From positions 19,749,001 through 19,813,000 of the forward strand of contig NC_064842.1 in assembly GCF_024166365.1 (NCBI RefSeq): a DNA stretch of 64,000 nt. Reading direction: 5' to 3'. The notes beneath the pieces are model-generated. The model saw only the letters and a program-made list of their open reading frames with translations. It was not told the origin of the DNA and ran no database searches. The position numbers and the translations under genes are program-made. Origin of the DNA: Elephas maximus indicus. Its lineage: Eukaryota > Chordata > Mammalia > Proboscidea > Elephantidae. Below are positions 36,842-48,519 of the stretch, piece after piece (position 1 is the first letter of the stretch; every line of letters begins with the position of its first letter).

Positions 36842-39240
36842 CTTGCTCTTGGATAGGAAGACTTAACATTGTAAAACTGTTCTACCAAAAGTCATCTATA
36901 GATACAAGGCAATTCCAATTCAAATTCCAACAACATTTTTTAATGAGATGGAGAAACAAATTACCAACTTCACATGGAAGGGAAAGAGGCCCCAGATAAG
37001 TAAAGCATTACTGAAAAAGAAGAACAAAATGGGAGGCCTCACTCTACCTGATTTTAGAACCCATTATACAGCCACAGTAGTCAAAACAGCCTGGTACTGA
37101 TACAACAACAGATACATAGACCAATGGAACAGAATTGACAATGCAGACATAAATCCATCCACATATGAGCAGCTGATATTTGATAAAGGCTCAAAGTCAG
37201 TTAAATGGGGAAAAGATAGTATGTTTAACAAATGGTGCTGGCATAACTGGATATCCATCTGCAAAAAAATGAAACAAGACCCATACCTCAAACCATGCAC
37301 AAAAACGAGCACAAAATGGATCAAAGGCCTAAATCTAAAATCTAAAATGATAAAGATCATGGAAAAAAAAAATAGGGACAACATTAGGAGCCTTAATACA
37401 TGGCATAAACAGTATACAAAACATTACTAACAATGCAGAAGAGAAACTAGATAACTGGGAACTCCTAAAAATCAAATACCTATGCTCATCCAAAGGCTTC
37501 ACCAAAAGAGTAAAAAGACTACCTACGGACTGGGAAAAAGTTCTTAGCTGTGACGTTTTTGATCAGCATCTGATCTCTAAAATCTACGTGATTCTGCAAA
37601 AACTCAACTGCAAAAAGACAAATAACCCAATTAAAAAATGGGCAAAGGATATGAACAGGCTCTTCACTAAAGAAGACATTCAGGTAGCTAACAGATACGT
37701 GAGGAAATGCTCACAATCATTAGCCATTAGAGAAATGCAAATCAAAACTACAATGAGATTCCATCTCACTCCAACAAGGCTGGCATTAATTCAAAAACAC
37801 AAAATAATAAATGTTGGAGAAGTTGTGGAGAGCCTGGAACACTTACACACTGCTAGTGGGAATGTAAAATGGTACAACCACTTTGGAAATCAATTTGGCA
37901 CTTCCTTAAAAAACTAGAAATAGAACTACGATTTGATCTAGCAATCCCACTCCTTGGAATATATCCTAGAGAAATAAGAACCTTTACATGAACAGATATA
38001 TGTGCACCCATATTCATTGCGCACTGTTTACAATAGCAAAAAGATGGAAGCAACCAAGGTGTCCATCAATGGATGAATGGATAAATAAATTATGGTATAT
38101 TCACACAATGGAATACTATGCATCAATAAAGAACAGTGATGAATCTGTGAGACATTTCATAACATGGAGGAACCTGGAAGGCATTACGCTGAGTGAAATT
38201 AGTCAGCTGCAAAAGGACAAATATTGTATAAGATCACTATTACAATAACTGGAGAAATAGTTTAAATAGAGAAGAAAATATTCTTTGATGGTTATGAGGG
38301 GGGAGGGAGAGGGGTTTTCAGTAATTAGATAATAGATAAGAATTATTTTAGGTGAAGGGAAAGATAACACAATACAGGCAAGGTCAGCACAACTGGACTA
38401 AACTAAAAGCAAAGACATTTCCTGAATAAACTGAATGCTTCGAAGGCCAACATAGCAAGGGTGGGGGTTTGGGGACCATGGTTTCAGGGGACATCTAAGT
38501 CAATTGGCATAATAAAATCTATTAAGAAAACATTTTGCATCCGACTTTGGAGAGTGGTGTCTGGGGTCTTAAACACTAGAAAGAAGCCATCTAAGATGCA
38601 TCAATTTGTCTCAACCCACCTGGAGAAAAGGGGAATGAAGAACACCAAAGACACAAGGTAATTATGAGCCCAAGAGACAGAAAGGGCCACATAAATCAGA
38701 GACTACATCAGCCTGAGACCAGAAGAACTAGATGGTGCCTGGCTACAACCAACGACTGCCCTGACAGGGAACACAACAGAGAACCACTGAAGGAGCAGGA
38801 GAGCAGTGGGATGCAGACCCTAAATTCTCATGAAAAGACCAGACTTAATGGTCTGACTGAGACTAGAAGGAACCCCGAGGTCATGGTCCCCAGACCTGCT
38901 GTTAGCCCAAGACAGGAACTATTCCCAAAGCCAACTCTTCAGACAGGGATTGGACTGGACTGTGGGATAGGAAATGATACTGGTGAAGAGTGAGCTTCTT
39001 GGCTCAAGTAGACACATGAGACTATGTGGGCAGCTCCTGTCTGGAGGGGAGATGAGAGGGCAGAGGGGGTCAGAAGCTGGCTGAATGGACATGAAAATAG
39101 AGAGTGGAGAGAAGGCGTGTGCTGTCTCATTAGGGGACAGCAATTAGGAGTATATAGGAAGGTGTATATAAATTTTTGTATGAGAGACTGACTCAATTTG
39201 TGAACTTTCACTTAAAGCACAATAAAAATTGAAAAAAAAG
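36842..39240 (+). mobile_element. 5'-truncated L1 inserted into L1 ORF1
   Basis: Begins in ORF2 C-terminal sequence (gataaagcagaa-type text; gcataactggatatccatct, gattcaggcaa relics), runs through the ORF2 end (caatggaatactatgcatca, 38.1 kb) and the family 3' UTR (gtctggggtcttaaacac) to aataaaaattg plus poly(A). Flanked by the 12-bp duplication caacagagtaga (36830-36841) / caatagagtaga (39241-39252). Multiple stops. Confidence 0.88.
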
Positions 39241-39391
39241 CAATAGAGTAGAGCAGACGGAAGATAGAATAAATGAACTAGAAGACAAAATAGCTGAATT
39301 TATCAACTCTCAAGAGAAAGAAAAGAACCAAGAAAAGCGAAAACACCCGATTGGAAATATGGGATTCAATTAAGAAATTTAACATTAGAAT

Positions 39392-39556
39392 GGAAACCCT
39401 GGGGGTGCAGTGGTTAAGTGCTACAGCTGCTAACCAACAGGTCGGCAGTTCAAATCCACCAGGTGCTCCTTGGAAACTCTATGGGGCAGTTCTACTCTGT
39501 TCTATAGGGTCACTATGAGTCGGAATCAACTCGATGGCAGTGTTTTTTTTATTTTT
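39392..39556 (+). mobile_element. AfroSINE with 13-bp target duplication
   Basis: Intact short form (ggaaaccctgggggtgcagt to caactcgatggcagtg plus T run). Flanks ttaacattagaat (39379-39391) and ttaatattagaat (39557-39569), one mismatch. Confidence 0.92.
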
Positions 39557-40092
39557 TTAATATTAGAATTACTGGAATCCCAGAGCACCATGACAACAAT
39601 AAAGGCATAGAAACAATTTTCCAAGAGATAATCAGAGAGAATTTCCCAGAACTGAACAGAGAAACAAGCCTGCAAATACAGGAAGCTACATGAACCACAA
39701 TTAGAAGAAACACACTAAAAAAATCCCTTTATCCTAAAAAAATTCTTGAAAACCAAAGAGAGAGAATTCGGAAAGCAGGAAGAGAAAAACACAATATAAT
39801 ATACCAATGATCTTTCATAAGAACCAGTGTGAATTTCTCCCCAGAAACTCTAGAGACCAGAAGACAATGGAACAACCTATATAAAATGTTGAATGAAAAC
39901 AATTGCCAACCAAGAATTCTTTACCTAGCCAAGTTGTCATTCAAAAATGAGGGGGAAATCAAGCCATTCCCAAACAAACAGAAGCTCTGGGAATTTGCCA
40001 CTACCACTCCAGCTTTACAGATATTACTCAAGGGAGTACTCCCAATGTAAAGGCAAAACCATTAAACGAATACACGCATCTATACACATAAA

Positions 40093-40113
40093 AAAAAAAA
40101 AGAGAGAGAGAGA
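40093..40113. repeat. (A)n(GA)n simple repeat
   Basis: An A run merges into GAGAGAGAGA inside degenerate L1. Confidence 0.7.
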
Positions 40114-41733
40114 TATCAAAAAAATGCAACGACACGGGCAATTTCAGGAAATAAATTCAATAATTAAACCCTACAAACAATACAACATCAAGTTTGTAAG
40201 AAATAAGTACAAAGTAAACTTACCGAATATAGGTTGTATATTGATGTTAATGGAGACACACCAACCGAAATGGGGGAGAGTGGAGCATATCAGGAGTAGA
40301 CTTATTATGTTAAGGTTGTATGTTAATTGTTGCTCATATGCTGAACATTATTGCACTTTTAAGTTGTATAATGTAATATATGTGGTAACCACTGAGAAAT
40401 AACACTCAGAAGAAGGAAGAAAGCAAAAAGGCTCATCACAAGAAAGCAGCCAAATACAAACAAAAATAGAAAAAAATCAGAATAAAAAAATGAAGATATG
40501 AAACACTCAAAAAACACATGGCAAATGAGTGAGGTAGATACTTAGTTTTCATTAATAACCTTAAAGGTAAATGGCCTACACACTCCATGCAAAAGGCAGG
40601 GGTTAGGAGAATGGATAAAAAACACAATTCATCCTTCTGCTGTGTACAAGAAACAGACCTTAGACATAAGGGCACAAACAGAGAGAAAATAAAAGGATGG
40701 AGAAAAATATTCCATGCAACCAGTAAACAAGAAAAAGCAGGGGTGGTCATACTGATATCAGATAAAACGGACTTTAAATCAAAATCTATTATGAGAGATA
40801 AAGAAGGACGTTACGTAATAATAAAAGGGTCAATCCAGCAGAAGACAGCAATTATGAGTATACACGCACCTAGGAGCAATGCTCCAAAATACATAAACAA
40901 ACACTGACTAGTATGAAAGAAGAAATATACCACAACTCCATAATAATATTAGGGGACTTCGACACACCACTTTCACTTACAGACAGAGCATCTAAAAAGA
41001 AGATCACTAAGGACATTGAGAACTTAAATAAAACCCTAAGTCAACTGAAGCTAACAGACATATATAGAACATTCCAATCAGCACCAGAACAAAACATTCT
41101 TCTCTAGTGTACATGGACTATTTTCCAGAATAGATCATATGCTAGGACACAAAACAAGTCTCAACAAATATAAAGATACTGAAATCATAAAAAGAGTCTT
41201 CTCTGGCCATAATGGTTATGAAGCTAGAAATCAACAACAGGAAAAATAAGGGGGGGGGCGGGGAACATGGAAACTAAATAATACACTACAACTACTGGGT
41301 CATAGAAAAAATAAAAAGTGAAAAAATTCCTAGAATCAAACAAAAATGAAAACACAACATTTCAAAAGCTTTGGGACACAGCAAAAGAAGTACTCAGAAG
41401 GTAATTTACAGCAGTAAGTGCCTACACTAAAAAAGAAGCAAGATCCAAAATCATTAACTTAAAACGACAACTTGAACAAATAGAAAAGCAAGAGCAAAAG
41501 AGGCCAAAAGCTACCAGAAAAAAGGAAGTAATGAAGATCAAGGGACAAATAAAACAGGAAAACAATAGACAGCATCAACAAAACCAGAAATTGGTTTGGA
41601 ACGATCAATAATATAGACAAACCCCTGGTAGACTGACAAAAGAAAAAACCAGAAGAGGCAAATAACCAAATAAAGAAACGAAACTGGTGACATTACATCC
41701 AATCTAACAGAGATTATATATTATTACCTATAA

Positions 41734-41900
41734 ACCCAAAACCAAACCCAGTGCCGTCGAGTCGATTCTGACTCTTGGCGACCCTACAGGACAGAGTAGA
41801 ACTGCCCCCATAGAGTTTCCAAGGAGCGCCTGGCGGATTTGAGCTGCCAACCCTTTGGTTAGCAGCCGTAGCATTTAACCGCTACGCCACCAGGGCTTCC
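41734..41900 (-). mobile_element. AfroSINE with perfect 14-bp target duplication
   Basis: Intact antisense SINE (ccagtgccgtcgagtcgatt to ccaccagggcttcc) flanked by attattacctataa at 41720-41733 and 41901-41914. The low divergence suggests it is young. Confidence 0.93.
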
Positions 41901-42096
41901 ATTATTACCTATAACTATAAAAAATTATACCCCAACAAATTTGAGAAAATCTACTTGAAATGGACAAATTCCTAGAAACACACTACCTACCCAAACTAAC
42001 ACAAACAGAGGTAGAAAATTTAAAGACCCATTACAAAAGAAGAGATTGAAGATGTCATCAAAAAACTGCCAACAAAAAAATGCCCAGGACCAGATG

Positions 42097-45000
42097 GCTG
42101 TTGTTGTTAGGCGCTGTCTGGTGGGTTCTGACTCATAGTGACCCTATGTACAACAGAACGAAACACTGCCCAATCCTGCATCATCCTCAAAATCGTTGCT
42201 GTGTTTGAGCACATTGTTGCAGCCGCTGTGTCAATCCATCTCCTTGAAGGTCTTCCTCTTTCCCACTGACCCTCTACTTTACCAGGCATGCTGTTCTCCT
42301 CCAGGGACTAGTTCCTTCTGATAACATGTCCAAAGTACTGAGATGAGTCTCCCTATCCTCGCTTCTAAGGACCATTCTGGCTGTACTTCTTCCAAGACAG
42401 ATTTGTTCATTCTTCTGGCAGTCCATGGTATATTTGATAACCTTTGTCGATACCATAATTTGAAGACATCAATGCTTTGGTCTTCCTTACTCACTGTTCA
42501 GCTTTCACACGCACATGAGGCGACTGAACATATCACGGCTTAGGTCATGTGCACCTTAGTCCTCAAAGTGCCATCTATGCTTAGCACTTTGAAGAGGTCT
42601 TTTGCAGCAGATTTGCCCAATGAAATACGTCGTTTGATTTCCTGACTGCTGCTTCCATGGGCATTGACTGTGGATCCAAGTAAAGTGAAATCCTTGACAT
42701 TGATTGTTTCTCCATTTATCATGATGTTACTTATTGATCAGTTGTAAGGATTTTTGTTTTCTTTATGTTGAGGTGTAATCCATACTGAAGGCTATAGTCT
42801 TTGATCTTCATCAGTAAGTGCTTCAAGTCCTCTTGGCTTTCAGCAAGCAAGATTGTGTCATCTGCATATCACAGGTTGTTTAATGAGTCTTCCACCAATC
42901 CTGATGACACATTCTTCTTCATATAGTCCAGCTTCTTGGATTACCTGCTCAGCATACAGACTGAATAAGTGTAGTGAAAGGATACAATTTTGAAGCACAC
43001 ATTTCCTGACTTCAAACCATGCAGTATCCCCTTGCTCTGTACAAATGACGGCCTCTTGGTCTATGTACAGCTTCCTCATGAGCACAATTAAGTGCTCTGG
43101 AATTCCCATTCTTTACAAAATTATCCATAATTTGTTATGATCCACAGAGTCAAATGCCTTTGCATAGTCCATAAAACACAAGTAAACATCTTTCTGGCTT
43201 TCTTTGCTTTCAGCCAAGATCCATCTAACATGAGCAATGATATCCTTCATTCCACGTCCTCTTCTGAATCTAGCTTTAATTTCTGGCATTTCTCTGTCAA
43301 TGTACTGCTGCAAATGCTTTTGAATGATCTTTAGCAAAATTTTATTTGGGTATGATATCAATGATATAGTTTGATAATTTTAGCATACTTTTGGATAACC
43401 TTTCTTTGGAGTGGGCACGAATATGTATCTCTTCCAGTCGGCTGGCCAGGTAGCTGTCTTCCAAATTTCTTGGCATAGACAAGTGAACACCTCCAGTGCT
43501 GCATCCGTTTGTTGAGACATCTCATTTGGTATTGTGTCAATTCCTGGAGCCTTGTTTTTGCCAATGTTTTCAGTGCAGCTTGGACTTCCTCTTCAATACC
43601 ATTGGTTCTTGCTCATATGCTACCTCCTGAAATGGCTGAACATCAACCAATTCTTTTTGGTTTGGTATGGTGATTCTGTGTATTACTTCCATCTTCTTTT
43701 GATGCTTCTTGCATTATTCAATACTTTGCCCACAGAATCCTTTAAAAACGGAACTTGAGGTTTGAGTTTTTTCTTCAGTTCTTTCAGCTTGAGAAATGTC
43801 AAGCATGTTCTTCCCTTTTGGTTTTCTAACTCCAGGTCTTGCACATTTCATTATAATATTTTAATTTGTTTTCTTGAACTGCCCTTTGAAATCAGCTCTT
43901 TTAGTTCATCACTTCTTCCGTTTGCTTTAGCTACTCTGTGTTCAAAAGCAAGTCTCTTGATGTGTCTCCTGACATTCATTTTGGTCTTTTCTTTCTTTCC
44001 TGTCTCTTTAATGACTTTTTTCTTTCTTCATGTGTGATGTCCTTGATGTCATCCCACAACTTGTCTGGTCTTCAGTGATTAGTGTTCAATGCATCAAATC
44101 TATATTCTTGAGATGGTCTCTAAATTCAGGTGGTATATACTCAAGGTTGTATTTTGGTTCTGGTGGACTTATTTTAATTTTCTTCAGCTTCAATTTGAAC
44201 TTGCTTATGAGCAATTGATGGTCTGTTCTGCAGTTGGCTCCTGGCCTTGTCCTGATGGGTGATACTGAGTTTTCCATCATCTCTTTTCACAGATGTGGTC
44301 AGTTTGATTCCTGTGTATTCCATCCAATGAGATCCATATGTATAGTCACCATTTATGTGGTTGAAAAAAGGTATTTGCAAGGAGTAAGTCAATAGACTGG
44401 CAAAAATCTACCATGCAATCTCCAGCATCATTTCTATCACCAAGGCCGTATTTTCCAACTATGGATTCTTCTTCATTTCCAACATTCTCGTACCAGTAAT
44501 TATCATTGCATCTTGATTGCATGTTTCATCAATTTCAAACTGCAGAATTTGGTAAAAGTCTTCAGTTTTCCCATCCTTGGCATTAGTGGTTGGTGTGTAA
44601 ATTTGAATAATAGTTGTATTAACTGGTCTTCCTTGTAAGCATATGGATATTATCCTACCACTGACAGCGTTGTACTTCAGGATAGATCTTGAAATGTTCC
44701 TTTTGACAATGAATGCGATGACACTTCTCTTCAATTTGTCATTCCCGGCATAGTAGACCATATGATTGTCTGGGTCAAAATGAACAATACCAGTCCATTT
44801 CAGCTCACTAATGCCTAGAATAACAATCTTTATATGTTCCATTTCATCTGTGATGACTTCCAATTTTCCTAGAATCATACTTCATATGTTCCATGTTCTA
44901 ATTATTAATTGATGTTTGCAGCTGTTTCTTCTCATTTGAGTTGTGCCAAACCAGCAGGTGAAGGTCCCGAAAGCTTTACTCTATCCACGTCATTAAGGTC

Positions 45001-45304
45001 GACTCTACTTTGAGGAGGCAGCTCTTCCCCAGTCATATTTTGAGTGCCTTCCAACCTGAGGGGCTCATCTTCCAGCACTATATCAGACAGTGTTCTGCTG
45101 CTATTTATAAGGTTTTCACTTGCCAATATTTTCAGAAGTAGACTGCCGGGTCCTTCTTCTTACTCTGTCTTAGTCTAGAATCTCTACTGAAGCCTGTCTA
45201 ACATGTGTGGCTCCGCTGGTATTTGAAATACCAATGTGATCACTTCCAACATCAGAGCAACACACAAGCCACCACATTACGACAAACTGACAGATGCGTG
45301 GTGG
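42097..45304 (-). mobile_element. Near full-length RTE-clade LINE, inactive
   Basis: On the - strand it runs from a 5' end near 45304 to a (CAA)n-type 3' tail at about 42110, about 3.2 kb, the size of a complete RTE. The N-terminal endonuclease region is around 44878-44460 (ILGISELKWTG; IIQIYTPTTNAKDGK). The reverse transcriptase shows FMDYAKAFDSVDHNKLW (about 43190-43113). The catalytic YADD codons are at 42868-42857, but the preceding Arg codon is now TGA (42871-42869). Several frameshifts separate the pieces. It interrupts the L1 whose ORF2 text ends at ccaggaccagatggct. Confidence 0.9.
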
Positions 45305-46628
45305 AATGGAATACTATTGTCCTCATATGCTTGACTTATTTCGCTTAGCATTGTGCTCTCCAGGTCCGTTCACATTATAAAATGTTTCACAGACTCATCA
45401 TACTGTTCTTTTTGCCTGTACTCAGTAGTAGCAGTAATGGAATACTACACAACCATAAAGAACAATGACGAGCCTGTGAAACATATAATACGTATAGACC
45501 TGGAGGGCATGATGCTAAGTGAAATAAGTCAAGCATATAAGGCAAATATTGTATGATCCCTCTTATAAATGGAGAAGAATAGACATGTTCAGAGAGACCG
45601 ATGCTCATTGGTGGTTACCCGGGAGTGGGGAGGGAGGGGAAGTACGCTTTAGATTGATGCAACCTGTTATTTTTGGTGGTGGGAAAAGTGGCACCAAATG
45701 TGGGTGTAGTAAGCACAGCACAACTAAAGTAAAAATGAGTGTTTGAGCACATATGGATGAGTATGGGCATATTGGTATTTGGGTAGGTGCAGGTGTGTAC
45801 ATAGGTGAGAACAGATAGAAATACCTATAGGTACATGTAAATGCAAATATGTGGGTACAGGCACATAAATTCATTGAAGACACAAATATGGACACTCCTT
45901 GGACATAACCAAACACCCTCCAAGATTGGTTTTCTGGATTTGAAAGCTTAGGACCATGATATCACACAGCTCAGTTAATTGGCATGAATCATGATCTGCG
46001 CCTTAGTAAAGTGAGTAGCATATGATTTCTTAAAAGCTTGCAACCTATTGTCTAAGACACAGCTATGGGTCTCTACTCAGCAGGAGCAAAACAGTAAGAA
46101 GGTAACCAAAAGCTCCGAGAAGAAACAAGTCTACATGAGCCACGATATCATCTATCCTGAGACCAGAAGAAGCATAACTGTGGAGCATAACTCAAATTCT
46201 TAAAAAAAGAAAAAAAAAGTTTTTCAGACAAACTGGAACAGCAGGGAACAGAGGAATCCCTGAATCTATTGCCCGGACATACTCACTTTTTAAACTTAGA
46301 ACAGAGACTATCCCCTGAGATCACCTTTTAGCGAAATAGAGTGGCACACAAATAAAGAAAATTACCTGTTAAAATCGGTGCTTTGCATAAAAACCATTGT
46401 ATGAGGCCATATGGTCAACAATTACTCAAAAGGAAAGATGAGAAGATAAGGGGACAGGGAGAAGAGAGCACTGGAAATGGAACAAACAGAACGCAATTAA
46501 AGAGAATGTTGACACGCTGTGATAAATGTAATTAATGTCAGTGAACAATTTGTACGGAAACTATCAAACGGGAACCGAACGTGCTGTGTAAACTTTCACC
46601 AAAAACTCAATAAAATATTAACAAAAAC
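45305..46628 (+). mobile_element. L1 3' end (different subfamily) with inverted 5' piece
   Basis: 45.44-45.56 kb is sense L1 ORF2 end (taatggaatactacacaacc; gggcatgatgctaagtgaaa). Its 3' UTR runs to ccaaaaactcaataaaatat at 46.6 kb. 45.316-45.413 kb is the same ORF2-end segment in reverse, forming an inverted repeat. The 3' UTR differs from the family at 34.3/38.3/58.6/63.5 kb. Confidence 0.65.
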
Positions 46629-46765
46629 ATATCTAGGGCATCTTATGCTTGTGTTATAGGTGAATTTAAATAGTGAAAATTTTCTTAGTTGCTGTCTGTG
46701 TGATCACCTCTCATTGCAGAAGTACTGGAGTGTTTTGTTTTGTTTTGTTACCCCAAAACCAGGCA

Positions 46766-46967
46766 AACCAAACCCTTTGCCACCAAGTTGATTCGGACGC
46801 ATGTCAATCCCATGTTATAGAGTAGAACTGGCCCATAGGGTTTTCTTGGGTGCAATCTTTATGGAAGCAGATCTCCAGGCTTTTCTCCTGTGGTACTGCT
46901 GGCTGGGTTTGAACAGCCAACCTTTTGATTAGTAGACAAGTGCAAACCGCTTGCGCCACTCCAGGAC
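46766..46967 (-). mobile_element. AfroSINE copy
   Basis: Antisense ccctttgccaccaagttgat, gttatagagtagaactggcc, atggaagcagatctccaggc, ccaaccttttgattagtaga. Confidence 0.85.
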
Positions 46968-47100
46968 CTTGCTTTACCCCAAGCAGAAAGAAAAAAGATC
47001 CCACCTAAAATTTGTGCTTGGGTCCTTCATGCATCTTGCTAAACCCCTCCTCAAACAAAAACCAATATCCTTCCAATCTTTTTGGTAATTTACAGTTGAC

Positions 47101-47660
47101 TGTGTGTAGAGTTTCCAAAACTGAGGTACCTGGCATGCCTAGGGTGGCTGGCTCAGGTATAGAGGCTTAACTCTATTTTGTGACTTCTGCTTCTGTATTC
47201 CTGAGAAGGTAACCTTGACTTCCTCATATGCATAGGGCTCTGGGTCCCTGGCTGGTTGAAACCAGCAGACAGACTTCTTCCCATTCATATGCATATGACC
47301 TTGGAACTCTGGTTGGGCAGAACCAGCAGGCCCCGGCTATGTATCAATCATCTTGTGACTATCTTGTAAACTCCCCCCTTACTTAAACAAACCAATCCAA
47401 ATAGCCCATATTTGTGTTTCCAACCAATTACAGTAAAGCCCCTGCTGTGAGTTGTCCTGCCTCCTGCTTACCTAATCTTGCAACTTCCAATCAGAATGTT
47501 GTATTTTACCTCATAAAAATGGCTCTATAACTCCTATTTTGGAGTGCTGGTTTTCATTCTGTGAGATCCAATGTGTCCCCAGCTTGAGCTGCCTTTGCTC
47601 TCAGTAAATCTCTTTACTTTCATTTTAAACAGAGTACATACACATTGTCACTTGATGACA
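47101..47660 (+). mobile_element. Gammaretrovirus-type LTR (ERV1-like)
   Basis: Begins tgtgtgtagagtttccaaaa ctgaggtacctggc. It has a TATA-like box (ctcataaaaatggctctat, 47.51 kb), an initiator/R region (ggagtgctggttttcattct gtg) and a polyadenylation-like ctcagtaaatctctttac (47.60 kb). Layout U3-R-U5 on the + strand, ending near gatgaca. Non-coding. It lies in the SPMIP3 first intron, about 200 bp from the first coding exon, on the opposite strand. Confidence 0.7.
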
Positions 47661-47857
47661 TCTGCTTTGTTTGGCTTCTGCCATGTGTGGAATCTTTTTT
47701 TTACAACTTTCCTTAAACCCAAAGAAGCCTCAGTAGAACTCTTCCGGCAGCCGTTGTCTCTCAGTCACGGAGCAGCCGGGAGAGCAACTCTAATTCCCTA
47801 GGTGCCTGTCTGCCTTGCTGCCGCTCTAGAATGCAGCAGCTCCTGGAAGAATGTTAC

Positions 47858-47926
47858 CTGGGTGGGATGGTTGGACGGCGATCAATAAATTCTCGTAACT
47901 TGATGGCAGCCATGATGGATGGGAAT
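47858..47926 (-). CDS. SPMIP3: SPMIP3 first coding exon (ATG at 47913-47911)
   Basis: On the - strand the exon follows acceptor tattttttag, has a 13-nt 5' UTR piece (47926-47914), then ATG GCT GCC and MAAIKLREFIDRRPTIPP, ending AG|gtaaca in phase 2. The human start as I remember it is MTAIRLREFIDRRPVIPPS, so start and frame are secure. The start context is good (A at -3, G at +4). An acceptor just upstream of the ATG implies at least one non-coding 5' exon at higher coordinates that I could not find. A (TA)n tract sits directly upstream of the acceptor, and a + strand LTR lies about 200 bp to the intron side. The donor gtaaca is weaker than consensus. Confidence 0.92.
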
Positions 47927-47930
47927 CTAA

Positions 47931-47956
47931 AAAATATATATATATGTATATATAAA
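47931..47956. repeat. (TA)n tract upstream of the SPMIP3 exon acceptor
   Basis: A TA-rich run sits immediately before ttttttag on the - strand, where the polypyrimidine tract would normally extend further. Confidence 0.75.
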
Positions 47957-48149
47957 GTGAATATGCTTATAGCAAGTTTATTTTCAGGCGTGAGCTGTCT
48001 AGTACTAGAAAACCCTACTTGAAAGAAAACACAGTAAAAAAACCGATAGTAGTACGACTATCCACAGTTTCTGCCAGAAATATATAGGAAAGGAAATGAT
48101 AGACTAGTAAAAGAGCAAACCACCACCCCATCTTTCAGTTTGTTATATT

Positions 48150-48515
48150 GTGGTGGTTTGCAAGTTGCTGGCAGCTATGCCACTGGTATTTCAAATACCA
48201 GCAGGGTCACCCATGGTGAATGAGTTTCAGCAGAGCTTCCAGACTAAGGATACAAAGAAATGCCTGGTGATGTACTTCTGAATATTAGCCAATGAAAACC
48301 CGGTAGGTCTCAACAGAATATTGTCCAATATAGTGGTGAAAGATGAGCCCCCAAGTTGGAATGCACTCAAGATACGGAATGGCTACAACAATGGACTTGA
48401 ACATACCGAGGATGGTGAAGATGGTTTAGGAACGGCAGCTTTTTGTTCTGTTGTACAAGGGGTTGCTGTGAGTCACAGCGAACTGGACAGCAACTAACAA
48501 CAAAATTACTTTAGA
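48150..48515 (+). mobile_element. Internally deleted RTE derivative
   Basis: The first ~220 nt match the RTE 5' end (gtggtggtttgcaagttgct, ggtatttcaaataccagc, gatgagcccccaagttggaa). It then jumps directly to the 3' end (ggctacaacaatggacttga, tgttctgttgtacaagg, cagcaactaacaacaa). All coding sequence is missing. The junction is near 48.375 kb. Confidence 0.78.
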
Positions 48516-48519
48516 TTGG

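Larger units (their letters stand above)
35470..42096 (+). mobile_element. Near complete-order L1, broken by four insertions
   Basis: Order on the + strand: 5'-UTR-like sequence (35.47-36.23 kb), a degenerate ORF1 coiled-coil segment (36.6-36.84 kb, METRLIEKNDNFQAMVLNMF), more ORF1 (39.24-40.03 kb), then the ORF2 endonuclease domain (40.59-41.11 kb: KIKGWRKIFHATSKQEKAGV, ILGDFDTPLSLTDRA, LTDIYRTF). It is interrupted by SINEs at 36233, 39392 and 41734 and by another L1 (36842-39240), and is cut off by the RTE at 42097. Stops and frameshifts show it is dead. Confidence 0.8.

Noticed and set aside
40587-41107. Endonuclease-like open frames
   Set aside because: KIKGWRKI...KAGV and ILGDFDTPL are the L1 ORF2 endonuclease in a degenerate L1.
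42097-45304. Retroviral or reverse-transcriptase gene
   Set aside because: FMDYAKAFDSVDH and YADD are RTE-clade LINE motifs. Frameshifts and stops show a dead transposon and not a host gene.
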